From assembly GCA_031549525.1 (NCBI GenBank), contig JAVBPQ010000192.1, positions 1 through 12,074 of the forward strand: 12,074 nt of DNA, given 5' to 3'. This DNA is from WQUF01 sp031549525. Its GTDB lineage: Bacteria; Bacillota; Clostridia; Clostridiales; Clostridiaceae. Below, in pieces: positions 1 through 6,469 of this stretch. The position numbers and the translations under genes were made by a program. A model generated the notes under the pieces. That model did not search any database and had not been told where the DNA came from. It saw only the letters and a program-made list of their open reading frames with translations. Numbering within the stretch: position 1 is the stretch's first letter; each line of letters opens with the position of its first letter.

Positions 1-395
1 AAGAATTAGCTCACCTAGAAATGGTTGGTACTATAGTAAATCAACTTACAAAAAATGCTAATCCAGATCAAATGAGAGATGCAGGTCTTGATCCATACTA
101 TGTGGATCACGGAAATGCAGTGTACCCTCAAAGTGCAGCTGGTGTTCCTTTTACTGCCGCAGTCTTGCAAAGCAAAGGCGATCCTATCACAGATTTATAC
201 GAAGATATGGCAGCAGAGCAAAAAGCTAGGTCCACATATGAATATATCTTAAATTTAACTGATGATGATGCAGTAGCTGATCCTATAAAATTCTTAAGAG
301 AAAGAGAAGTAGTTCATTTTCAAAGATTTGGAGAAGCTTTAAGATATGTACAAGATTATATGAAAGAGAAAAAGATGTTTTATACAGATAAATAA
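1..395 (+). CDS. cotJC: CotJC-type manganese catalase / spore coat protein, 3' part only
   Basis: The gene enters from the left edge. The frame is open from position 3 and gives 130 residues before TAA, so roughly the first third of a protein of about 190 residues is missing; the ATG at 21 is internal. The fold is the ferritin-like four-helix bundle of manganese catalases. The first visible residues, ELAHLEM, carry an ExxH metal-ligand motif. A second acidic helix has the Glu in MAAEQKAR, and a second ExxH lies in REREVVHFQRF. The stretch DPYYVDHGNAVYPQSAAGVP is typical of CotJC and related clostridial catalases. Family members are spore coat or spore-associated proteins thought to break down hydrogen peroxide. 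In many endospore formers the gene ends a cotJA-cotJB-cotJC operon, which would lie outside this window. Family assignment is firm; coat location is inferred from relatives. Confidence 0.9.
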   Translation, partial: ELAHLEMVGTIVNQLTKNANPDQMRDAGLDPYYVDHGNAVYPQSAAGVPFTAAVLQSKGDPITDLYEDMAAEQKARSTYEYILNLTDDDAVADPIKFLREREVVHFQRFGEALRYVQDYMKEKKMFYTDK

Positions 396-408
396 ATTTC
401 GTTTTAAT

Positions 409-425
409 GAGGTTTATAAAACCTC
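409..425 (+). other. Short perfect hairpin after cotJC
   Basis: GAGGTTT and AAACCTC form a 7-bp stem with a 3-nt loop, 14 nt after the cotJC stop codon. No T run follows, so it is not a terminator by itself. An alternative pairing, AATGAG (406-411) with CTCATT (430-435), competes with it. It may protect the 3' end of the cotJC message or simply be fortuitous. Confidence 0.45.
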
Positions 426-456
426 CTGACTCATTGAAATATTCAAATTTAATAAT

Positions 457-495
457 AACGCCTTACTTAATACAGGAAAGTAAGGTGTTTTTTTT
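457..495 (+). terminator. Intrinsic terminator of cotJC
   Basis: CGCCTTAC (459-466) pairs with GTAAGGTG (480-487), with one G-U pair and two extra A-T pairs at the base. Eight T follow directly (488-495). This is a standard rho-independent terminator on the + strand, about 60 bp after the cotJC stop. Confidence 0.85.
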
Positions 496-515
496 AATTT
501 TATAGAAAATTTTAC

Positions 516-540
516 AAAAACAAAGGGACCTTTCGGTCCC
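516..540 (-). terminator. Intrinsic terminator with GAAA tetraloop
   Basis: On the - strand, GGGACC (540-535) and GGTCCC (530-525) form a fully GC-rich 6-bp stem closed by a GAAA tetraloop. TTTGTTTTTG follows (524-515). It ends the small RNA. It probably also serves as the distal terminator for the three-gene cluster at 637-1560, which has no other convincing terminator after its last stop codon. Confidence 0.85.
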
Positions 541-575
541 AAGGGGGATGGGGGTTATGTGTGCTTTCTGGCACT
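516..575 (-). ncRNA. csfG: Small RNA with C-rich linker, probably CsfG
   Basis: A compact RNA gene of about 60 nt on the - strand. A promoter-like sequence (582-609) places the start near A575. The RNA would begin with a small hairpin, GTGC-CAGAAA-GCAC (574-561). Next comes an unpaired linker containing two runs of five C separated by AT (554-543). It ends with GGGACC-GAAA-GGTCCC (540-525) and a T-rich tail (524-516). Two hairpins flanking a linker with two C-rich repeats is how I remember CsfG, a forespore-specific small RNA widely conserved in endospore formers. The block is far richer in G and C than the DNA around it. The C-rich linker is complementary to Shine-Dalgarno sequences, so binding to mRNA ribosome sites is plausible but inferred. 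No credible reading frame lies inside. I am fairly sure it is an RNA gene and less sure of the CsfG name, which rests on memory and not on a search. Confidence 0.65.
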
Positions 576-581
576 AAGATG

Positions 582-609
582 ATTATATATCTGTTATCAC
601 CTTATTCAA
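582..609 (-). promoter_or_regulatory. Promoter for the small RNA
   Basis: On the - strand there is a perfect TATAAT (587-582), with TTGAAT (609-604) 16 bp upstream; the latter matches four of six bases of TTGACA. The predicted start, A575, falls one base before the first hairpin of the RNA, which supports the placement. The -35 also contains GAATA, which resembles sigma-F/sigma-G -35 elements. However, no matching forespore -10 sits at the right distance, so the sigma factor is unresolved. Confidence 0.55.
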
Positions 610-636
610 TTATATTATTTACTTTATAATAAATTT

Positions 637-951
637 TTATTCACTTTTATCAACAATTTCATGTTTTTTAATATTTTCATTCTCCAGTAAAGTTACAAAT
701 CTTTGTATTTCTTTAGCATAACCACTTCTCATCAAAGGTAATAATGCTTTCATAAAGTTTTCAACTTCAACGCTTACATTTCCATTAAAATCAATTGAAT
801 TATTATTATTAAAATTAAATATAGAATCATTGCGTGAAGAAGAACCTTTAAGACCGCCAAGCCCACCTAATAAATTCATTATACTATTCATATCAAATCC
901 TTGATTTGGTGAGCCGCTATATCTCTCATTTCTGTGTCTCTTTGAAGACAT
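637..951 (-). CDS. Small Asn/Gly-rich hypothetical protein
   Basis: I do not recognise this 104-residue protein. It opens with a basic, polar segment (SSKRHRNERYSG). A Gly/Leu stretch follows near residues 24-35 (NLLGGLGGLKG), then an Asn-rich run with NNNN around 47-55. The C-terminal third (about 60-95) looks like a charged amphipathic helix. There is no signal peptide or membrane segment. The ATG at 951 has a strong ribosome site, GGAGGGA (962-956). It is the last gene of a three-gene cluster and lies 58 bp after its neighbour, with a long perfect hairpin in the gap. The small size, low-complexity composition and position opposite cotJC would suit a spore or envelope structural protein, but that is inference from context only. 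Confidence 0.7.
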   Translation of the reverse strand: MSSKRHRNERYSGSPNQGFDMNSIMNLLGGLGGLKGSSSRNDSIFNFNNNNSIDFNGNVSVEVENFMKALLPLMRSGYAKEIQRFVTLLENENIKKHEIVDKSE

Positions 952-970
952 TATATCCCTCCATCATTCA

Positions 971-1000
971 TTAATGGAGTCAGATTGCTGACTCCATTAA
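971..1000 (-). other. 13-bp perfect intergenic hairpin inside the small-gene cluster
   Basis: TTAATGGAGTCAG and its exact complement form a 13-bp stem with a 4-nt loop. It sits between the stop of the Cys-rich gene (1010) and the ribosome site (962-956) of the next gene. No T run follows on either strand, so it is not a normal terminator. It could stabilise or mark a processing point in the shared transcript, or set the relative level of the last gene. The stem ends 8 nt before the ribosome site and does not cover it. Confidence 0.75.
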
Positions 1001-1009
1001 GTTAAAATA

Positions 1010-1207
1010 CTAGCAAAAATTTGGTGAACAGAATAGATAGAAAAGCGCAATTATAAACTCTAAACTACCACAATCTATATCTGTAAATCTATTTAGAACC
1101 AAAATGAAAATTGCAAGGCATTTTAAACTGCAACCATTGAATCCTAGGTCTAATCCATCAAATCCTCCACAGCCACATCCACGCCTCTTACAACAACATT
1201 TACTCAT
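1010..1207 (-). CDS. Very small Cys-rich hydrophobic protein, hypothetical
   Basis: A 65-residue protein with ten cysteines. The N-terminus is basic, Gly-rich and Cys-rich (SKCCCKRRGCGCGG, with Cys 4, 5, 6, 11 and 13). Two hydrophobic stretches follow (about 30-39 and 49-60), and it ends in a Cys. The ATG at 1207 has GGGAGG (1220-1215) at good spacing and the stop is TAG. It lies 17 bp after the 111-residue membrane protein, so the two are surely co-transcribed. Many spore-former genomes carry tiny Cys/Gly-rich proteins in coat or exosporium layers that may be disulfide-linked; this one fits that type by composition, but I cannot assign a family. The clustered cysteines could also bind metal. 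Confidence 0.7.
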   Translation of the reverse strand: MSKCCCKRRGCGCGGFDGLDLGFNGCSLKCLAIFILVLNRFTDIDCGSLEFIIALFYLFCSPNFC

Positions 1208-1224
1208 TTTTTATCCTCCCTTTA

Positions 1225-1560
1225 CTATAAATTTAATAATCCTGCTAAATCACTAACTTTGTTAGACTTGTTAAAACCTCCATTTAAAAATAATGAAAGC
1301 AAATTTCTTAATAAAGTGGGGTCAAGATCAAAACCCCTAAATCTATTTCTTCTTCCATAACCATTAAATAAATTTAGAATTTGAAATAAGAAACCGTTAT
1401 TTAAGAGGAATAACCCAACTAATATCAATAAAATTTTATTTTTACTGAAAAAACTCGTAAGAGATTCTATTCCATCCATATTATCAAATATCAATCTCGT
1501 AAAATTTACATCAGCATTATTATTTGAAAAATATCTTCTAAGGTTATTTAAATCATCCAT
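1225..1560 (-). CDS. Small membrane protein, hypothetical
   Basis: I do not recognise this 111-residue protein. It has a polar N-terminal third (1-40), one clear membrane segment at about 42-62 (ILLILVGLFLLNNGFLFQIL), then a basic stretch (YGRRNRFRG, 68-76). The C-terminal part is rich in Leu and Asn. A basic flank after the segment suggests that the C-terminus is cytoplasmic, though this is weak. The ATG at 1560 is preceded by GGGAGG (1572-1567). It is the first gene of the three-gene cluster. The 90 bp upstream, down to the ysxC terminator, must hold the cluster promoter, but I find no unambiguous sigma-A or sporulation promoter there. GAATATATTA (near 1607-1598) is one mismatch from a sigma-K -10, but no AC lies at the expected -35. 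Confidence 0.7.
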   Translation of the reverse strand: MDDLNNLRRYFSNNNADVNFTRLIFDNMDGIESLTSFFSKNKILLILVGLFLLNNGFLFQILNLFNGYGRRNRFRGFDLDPTLLRNLLSLFLNGGFNKSNKVSDLAGLLNL

Positions 1561-1647
1561 CGATGTCCTCCCTAGTTATAATAATTTCTTAATCATTTGT
1601 TCTAATATATTCTATTCCGTGGTGTTTTTTTTGCTACAAATTTACTA

Positions 1648-1679
1648 ACAAAAATAACTCTCTAAAAAAGAGAGTTATT
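1648..1679 (-). terminator. Intrinsic terminator overlapping the ysxC stop
   Basis: AATAACTCTCT and its exact complement (1653-1663 and 1669-1679) form an 11-bp stem with a 5-nt loop, followed by TTTG on the - strand. The ysxC TAG stop (1664-1662) lies inside the hairpin. It ends lonA-ysxC transcription and separates it from the small-gene cluster. Confidence 0.8.
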
Positions 1680-2267
1680 AAATATATTACTTATTGTATC
1701 TAACAATATCTGATTATTAACTTTAGAGTAAGATGAATGTACAAAGATTGATTCTTTTGGTACATCTAAATGTACAGATATATTTTTTATATTCCTTAAA
1801 ATATCACTTTTTTTTATTTTATCAACTTTAGTACCAATTATTTTATACGGCAGTTTATAAAATTTAATCCATTCTATCATAAGTTTATCATCACTTGTTG
1901 GGTCATGCCTTACATCAATTAACAAAAATATCATCTTTAAGTTATTTGTATATTTAAAATACTCATCAATAACCTTTCCTAGATTTGCTCTTTCTGTTTT
2001 TGACAATTTAGCATATCCATATCCAGGTAAATCAACAAAATAAAAAGAATCATTTATCAAGTAAAAATTTACTGTTTTAGTTTTACCAGGAGTGGAACTT
2101 ATTTTAGCAAGTTTTTTTCTAGCGCACAAAGAATTAATAAGAGATGATTTACCCACATTGCTTCTTCCAATAAATGCAAATTCATCTTTCTTATCTTCAG
2201 GATATTGATTTTGCGATACAGCAGATATAATGAATTCAGATTTAATTATTCTAAACTTATCATCCAT
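1662..2267 (-). CDS. ysxC: Ribosome-biogenesis GTPase YsxC/EngB (YihA family)
   Basis: A 201-residue GTPase of the TrmE-Era-EngA-YihA class, which in B. subtilis is essential and helps assemble the 50S ribosomal subunit. From the ATG at 2267 the motifs are: G1 GRSNVGKS (34-41), the switch-I region with conserved threonines in TPGKTKT (59-65), G3 DLPG (79-82), G4 TKVD (146-149) and a likely G5 around SSYSK (178-182). The length is normal. The frame is open three bases further to a TTG at 2270, but ATG 2267 is the natural start. It overlaps the end of lonA by 8 bp, and upstream I see only a weak ribosome site, so translation is probably coupled to lonA. The pairing with lonA is conserved in many Firmicutes. 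Confidence 0.95.
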   Translation of the reverse strand: MDDKFRIIKSEFIISAVSQNQYPEDKKDEFAFIGRSNVGKSSLINSLCARKKLAKISSTPGKTKTVNFYLINDSFYFVDLPGYGYAKLSKTERANLGKVIDEYFKYTNNLKMIFLLIDVRHDPTSDDKLMIEWIKFYKLPYKIIGTKVDKIKKSDILRNIKNISVHLDVPKESIFVHSSYSKVNNQILLDTISNIFNNSLF

Positions 2268-4575
2268 CAATTAATATATTATCCAATGCTTCTTTTACTA
2301 CCATAACTGGTATAAATTTAAGTTTATCTTTTATTTCCATTGGAACTTTAATTAAATCTTTTTCATTCATCTTTGGAAAAATAATCGTATCAATTCCAGC
2401 TCTGTATGCAGCCATGATCTTCTCCTTAAGCCCACCAATTTCTAAAACTCTTCCAGTCAATGTAATCTCTCCAGTCATTGCAACATTAGCCTTTGCTTTT
2501 TTAGAAGATAAAGCTGATACCATAGCACTTATAAGGGCTATACCTGCAGAAGGACCATCCTTTGGAACAGCACCTTCTGGAAAATGAACATGAATATCTT
2601 TAGTGGAATAAAAATCATCCTCTATATCTAATTCTTTACTATTTGATCTTATAAAACTATATGCAGCTCTAGCAGACTCCTTCATCACATCTCCAAGCTG
2701 TCCTGTCAATTCAAGCTTGCCATTTCCATCCATAATCACAACCTCAACTGGCAATGTATCTCCTCCATAGGCAGTCCATGCCATTCCAGTTACAACACCA
2801 ACCCTATCAATTATATCTACTTTATCATATAGATATATCTCTGGTCCTAAATATTTTTTAACAAAATCATCATCAATACATATATCTTTTCTATCGTTTA
2901 ATGTAATCTCTTTTATTGCACTTCTTACTAACTTTGATATCTTTCTTTCTAAATCCCTCACACCAGATTCTCTGGTATAATATTCAATTATATATTTTAA
3001 AGAATCATCACTAAAGCTTACGAAAGATTCATCAATAGTATGCTCTTTTAATATCTTTGGAATGAGATGTAACTTTGCAATATGAAATTTTTCATGAAAA
3101 GTATAGCTTGATACTTCAATTACTTCCATCCTATCTAATAATGGGCTAGGAATTGTATGTAAAGTATTTGCAGTAGTTATAAACATGACCTTTGATAGAT
3201 CAAATTCTACCTCTAAATAATGATCTCTAAACATATAATTTTGTTCACTATCTAGTATCTCTAAAAGTGCAGAGGAAGGATCACCTCTATAATCACTGCT
3301 TATCTTATCTACCTCATCTAGTAAAAAGAGCGGATTTTTAGATTTTGCTTTTTTCATACCATATATAATTCTACCTGGCATAGATCCAATATAAGTTTTT
3401 CTATGACCTCTTATTTCAGCTTCATCATTTACTCCTCCAAGGGAAATTCTTACAAAATTTCTATTTATAGATTCTGCAATAGATTTTGCAATAGATGTCT
3501 TACCAACACCTGGAGGACCAACTAAACATATTATAGGGCCTTTTAGCGAATTGCTCATCTTTCTAACTGCTAAATACTCTATAATCCTCTCTTTAACATC
3601 TTCTAATCCAAAATGGTCCTTATCAAGCTTATCTTTTACGGCTTTTAAATCATAAACTTCTTTTGTTTCTATATTCCAAGGCAAACTAACAATCCAATCA
3701 AGGTAAGTTTTTATAACTCCACCTTCAGATGAAAAGCTACCAATTGACTCAAGCCTACTTAATTCATAGAGAGCTTTTTCTTTTACTTCCTTTTCAAGCT
3801 TTAATTTGCTTATCTTATTTTTATAAGAATTTATTTCTTTCTTATCTTCATCTTCCTCGCCAAGCTCTTCTTGAATAGCTTTCATCTGTTCTTTTAAATA
3901 ATAATCTTTCTGCATCTTATCAATTTTATTTTTTACTTTATTTCCAATCCTAAGCTCTATTTTTATAATATCAACTTCAGTTTTTAATATATGCAATATC
4001 TTCTCTAATCTCTTTCCAACATCCAAAAGTCCTAATAAAATCTGCTTTTCTTCATTCTTTAACATAAGATAAGCACATATAGTATCGCAAAATACTCCAT
4101 AATTATCTATCTCATCTAGACTATTTAAAATATCTTGAGGAACTGATTCTGTCAACTTAATATATTCATGAAAATACTTTTTTATATTTCTAATTAAAGC
4201 TTCATTATTTTTATTCTTTATATTATCATCCTTAATAACATTAACTTTTGCTCTAATAAATGGTTCTTCTTCATCAAATTCCATTATTTCAGCTCTATAA
4301 AGCCCTTCTACTAAAACCTTTATAGTATTTTCAGGCAATTTAAGAATTTGCCTTATTAAACAAACTGTCCCTATCTTATTTATTTCATCTATGGTAGGAT
4401 CTTCTATTCCTACTGACTTTTGACCAACCAAAAAAATTTCCTGTTCATTTATCATAGCTTCTTCAACAGCAAGTATAGATTTTCTTCTTCCAACATCAAA
4501 ATGGAGAACCATATGAGGAAATATTGTAAGTCCTCTCAATGGAATAAGTGGAATAACTTTAGTTTCTACTTCCAT
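2260..4575 (-). CDS. lonA: ATP-dependent protease LonA (endopeptidase La)
   Basis: Cytoplasmic AAA+ serine protease that degrades misfolded and regulatory proteins. From the ATG at 4575 it has 771 residues, close to the 774 of B. subtilis LonA. The N-terminal substrate domain begins IPLIPLRGLTIFP, and a charged helical region spans about 215-275. The AAA+ module has Walker A GPPGVGKT (353-360), Walker B LFLLDEVDK (416-424), TTAN sensor 1 and GVRDLER sensor 2. The protease domain holds the catalytic Ser in PKDGPSAG (Ser676) and the Lys in GGLKEK (Lys717). The open frame extends 7 codons to a TTG at 4596, but that codon has no ribosome site. The AAAGAGG and GGAGG motifs lie between it and the ATG, so I chose the ATG; GGAGG itself is unusually close to it. 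A separate sigma-A promoter lies at 4616-4644. It overlaps ysxC. Confidence 0.97.
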   Translation of the reverse strand: MEVETKVIPLIPLRGLTIFPHMVLHFDVGRRKSILAVEEAMINEQEIFLVGQKSVGIEDPTIDEINKIGTVCLIRQILKLPENTIKVLVEGLYRAEIMEFDEEEPFIRAKVNVIKDDNIKNKNNEALIRNIKKYFHEYIKLTESVPQDILNSLDEIDNYGVFCDTICAYLMLKNEEKQILLGLLDVGKRLEKILHILKTEVDIIKIELRIGNKVKNKIDKMQKDYYLKEQMKAIQEELGEEDEDKKEINSYKNKISKLKLEKEVKEKALYELSRLESIGSFSSEGGVIKTYLDWIVSLPWNIETKEVYDLKAVKDKLDKDHFGLEDVKERIIEYLAVRKMSNSLKGPIICLVGPPGVGKTSIAKSIAESINRNFVRISLGGVNDEAEIRGHRKTYIGSMPGRIIYGMKKAKSKNPLFLLDEVDKISSDYRGDPSSALLEILDSEQNYMFRDHYLEVEFDLSKVMFITTANTLHTIPSPLLDRMEVIEVSSYTFHEKFHIAKLHLIPKILKEHTIDESFVSFSDDSLKYIIEYYTRESGVRDLERKISKLVRSAIKEITLNDRKDICIDDDFVKKYLGPEIYLYDKVDIIDRVGVVTGMAWTAYGGDTLPVEVVIMDGNGKLELTGQLGDVMKESARAAYSFIRSNSKELDIEDDFYSTKDIHVHFPEGAVPKDGPSAGIALISAMVSALSSKKAKANVAMTGEITLTGRVLEIGGLKEKIMAAYRAGIDTIIFPKMNEKDLIKVPMEIKDKLKFIPVMVVKEALDNILIDG

Positions 4576-4615
4576 CACCTCCACACCTCTTTCCAATTAA
4601 TTATTCAATCAAAAT

Positions 4616-4644
4616 ATTATAACCTTAATATGTTTATTTTTCAA
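4616..4644 (-). promoter_or_regulatory. Sigma-A promoter of lonA-ysxC
   Basis: On the - strand TTGAAA (4644-4639) and TATAAT (4621-4616) are separated by exactly 17 bp: a strong vegetative promoter in the 77-bp gap between lonB and lonA. The start would be near 4609, giving a leader of about 35 nt. No CIRCE repeat or CtsR heptad pair is visible. lonA-ysxC can therefore be expressed without lonB, in addition to any read-through from it. Confidence 0.8.
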
Positions 4645-4652
4645 TTATAAAG

Positions 4653-6323
4653 TTAACTTAAATTTGCATATACTACTTTAGAATCCTTTTTATGTTTACT
4701 AAAACAATTAAGCAATCTCTCCCCAAAGCAAATATCTAAAACTTCTTCAATACTTGAAACAGCATGAATCTTACAGTTTTCAATGTCATTAAAGCTCTCT
4801 TTAAAATTATCCTTAGGTATAATCACTTCTTTTGCACCAGCTTCAATAGCTGCTTTTACTTTAGCTCCAATTCCTCCTACAGGTTTAACATCACCACATA
4901 TTGAAACTTCACCTGTCATAGCTATCTCATCTTTAACTGGAATATTGAATATAGAACTCATAATAGATACTACAAGAGTTATTCCAGCTGATGGTCCATC
5001 TACTGGAACTCCTCCTGGAAAATTTACATGTAAAAATATCTTTTTAAAATCTATATTGTACAAATTACTCAAAACAGTCGTAACATTTTCTACTGAACAC
5101 TTTGCCATACTCTTTCTTTTAATCTTTCTATTATTAAGATTTATTTCCTCTTCTTCTACTATACCAGTTACCACTAATTTTCCTTTCATAGTGCTTAAGA
5201 TCTTTGAAACAGATTCAATCTCCATCAATAACCCTACATTTGTTCCAAGAACTGCGAGCCCATTTACATGACCAACCTTTGAAGTTTTGCTTATCTTCCT
5301 CTCAACTCTTGCAGTGAATTGACCATTTTCTATAACCCATTCAATATCTTCTTTACTTATTACTCTTCTACCCTCACTGAATGCTATTCCTGAAGATAAT
5401 TGAACAACATTTACACATTCTCTCCCATTAGTACAATATCCACCTACTAATTGAACAGCTTCGTCTTCTATACTGTAATTGATTTTTTGTGCAGCTCCTT
5501 TAGAAATTTGACATATTTCATCTGCTGAAAGTGCTCTGAAAAAAATCTCTGTACATCTCGACCTTATGGCAGGGGGTAATTCTTCAGGAGATCTTGTTGT
5601 TGCGCCTACTAATCTAAAATCTGCAGGCAATCCATTATTAAATATATCTTTAACATATTGGGGTGTATTGTTGTCATTTGGGTTATAATATGAACTCTCA
5701 AAAAAAACCTTTCTATCCTCCAATACTTTCAATAATTTATTCATCACCACAGGGTGCATTTCACCTATCTCATCTATAAACAATATACCACCATGCGCTT
5801 TTGTTACAACCCCAGGTTTAGGCTGAGGAACACCTGTAATACCTAGGCTTCCTGCACCTTGATATATAGGATCATGTACTGAACCAATTAAAGGATCCGC
5901 AATCCCTCTATCATCAAATCTTATTGTCGTAGCATCTATTTCAACAAACTTTGAATAATCCTTAAATGGTGAATGAGAAAGAGTCTTTGCATAATCAAGC
6001 ACTAATCTTGCTGCTGCAGTTTTACCAATGCCTGGGGGACCATATATTAAAACATGTTGGGGATTAGGACTACAAAGTGCTGCAATTAAAGCCCTTATTC
6101 CCATCTCCTGCCCTATTATATCCTTAAAACAAGTTGGTCTACTAACCTCTGTTAGAGGTATTGTTAAACTAATCTTTTTTAGCTTATTTAAATTCTCCAT
6201 CTCTTTACTGTTGTCTTTATATCCAGAACTATTGTCATCAACATTTATATGCTTTTTCTTCATAAAAATATAAATGAACAAAATTGCTGTCAAGATTAAA
6301 TTAGAAATTACTAAAGTCATCAT
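4653..6323 (-). CDS. lonB: Membrane-anchored Lon-like protease LonB
   Basis: A 556-residue Lon paralogue that lacks the LonA N-terminal substrate domain and has a membrane anchor instead (hydrophobic residues 4-20, followed by MKKKH). The AAA+ module has Walker A GPPGIGKT (95-102) and Walker B ILFIDEIGE (180-188). The protease domain has the catalytic Ser in DGPSAG (Ser445) and the Lys in GGIGAK (Lys488). B. subtilis LonB has nearly the same length (552) and sits directly upstream of lonA, as here. There it is made in the forespore under sigma-F. The ATG at 6323 (first of two adjacent ATGs) has AGGAGGA at 6340-6334. The upstream region contains a good sigma-F match and a terminator that insulates the gene from clpX. 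No terminator separates it from lonA; only a 10-bp palindrome AAGTTAACTT spans its stop. Confidence 0.95.
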   Translation of the reverse strand: MMTLVISNLILTAILFIYIFMKKKHINVDDNSSGYKDNSKEMENLNKLKKISLTIPLTEVSRPTCFKDIIGQEMGIRALIAALCSPNPQHVLIYGPPGIGKTAAARLVLDYAKTLSHSPFKDYSKFVEIDATTIRFDDRGIADPLIGSVHDPIYQGAGSLGITGVPQPKPGVVTKAHGGILFIDEIGEMHPVVMNKLLKVLEDRKVFFESSYYNPNDNNTPQYVKDIFNNGLPADFRLVGATTRSPEELPPAIRSRCTEIFFRALSADEICQISKGAAQKINYSIEDEAVQLVGGYCTNGRECVNVVQLSSGIAFSEGRRVISKEDIEWVIENGQFTARVERKISKTSKVGHVNGLAVLGTNVGLLMEIESVSKILSTMKGKLVVTGIVEEEEINLNNRKIKRKSMAKCSVENVTTVLSNLYNIDFKKIFLHVNFPGGVPVDGPSAGITLVVSIMSSIFNIPVKDEIAMTGEVSICGDVKPVGGIGAKVKAAIEAGAKEVIIPKDNFKESFNDIENCKIHAVSSIEEVLDICFGERLLNCFSKHKKDSKVVYANLS

Positions 6324-6351
6324 CGTATTATCATCCTCCTTTTACTAATTT

Positions 6352-6381
6352 AATTATTACCTTATGAGATTTTTTATATTC
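6352..6381 (-). promoter_or_regulatory. Candidate sigma-F (forespore) promoter of lonB
   Basis: On the - strand GAATA (6381-6377), a 15-bp spacer and GGTAATAATT (6361-6352) fit the sigma-F pattern: GHATA-type -35 and GGnnAnAnT -10. The predicted start, near 6345, gives a leader of about 22 nt with the lonB ribosome site a few bases in. B. subtilis lonB is sigma-F dependent, which supports the reading. No comparably good sigma-A promoter is seen in this gap. Confidence 0.6.
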
Positions 6382-6413
6382 TAAAAGTAAGGAATTTAAC
6401 TCTATTAATTTAC

Positions 6414-6459
6414 ATAAAAAAAGAAGTTAAAATATAAAATCATATAATTTAACTTCTTT
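6414..6459 (-). terminator. Intrinsic terminator after clpX
   Basis: On the - strand AAAGAAGTTAAA (6459-6448) pairs with TTTAACTTCTTT (6431-6420), with further A-T pairs inside. The run of T continues downstream. It begins about 10 nt after the clpX stop and closes the clpP-clpX transcript before lonB. Confidence 0.8.
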
Positions 6460-6469
6460 AAAATTTAAT

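Noticed and set aside
541..555. G-quadruplex potential of GGGGGATGGGGG
   Set aside because: Only two long G runs are adjacent; the nearby GGG belongs to the terminator stem. A four-run quadruplex is not supported.
548..577. Tiny + strand reading frame ATG GGG GTT ... TAA with a G-rich stretch ahead
   Set aside because: Only nine codons, the G run is too close to the ATG to be a ribosome site, and the block is better explained as the C-rich linker of an RNA on the other strand.
4783..5271. 162-residue open frame on the + strand inside lonB
   Set aside because: Antisense shadow of the conserved LonB protease domain, with no ribosome site and an unlikely composition.
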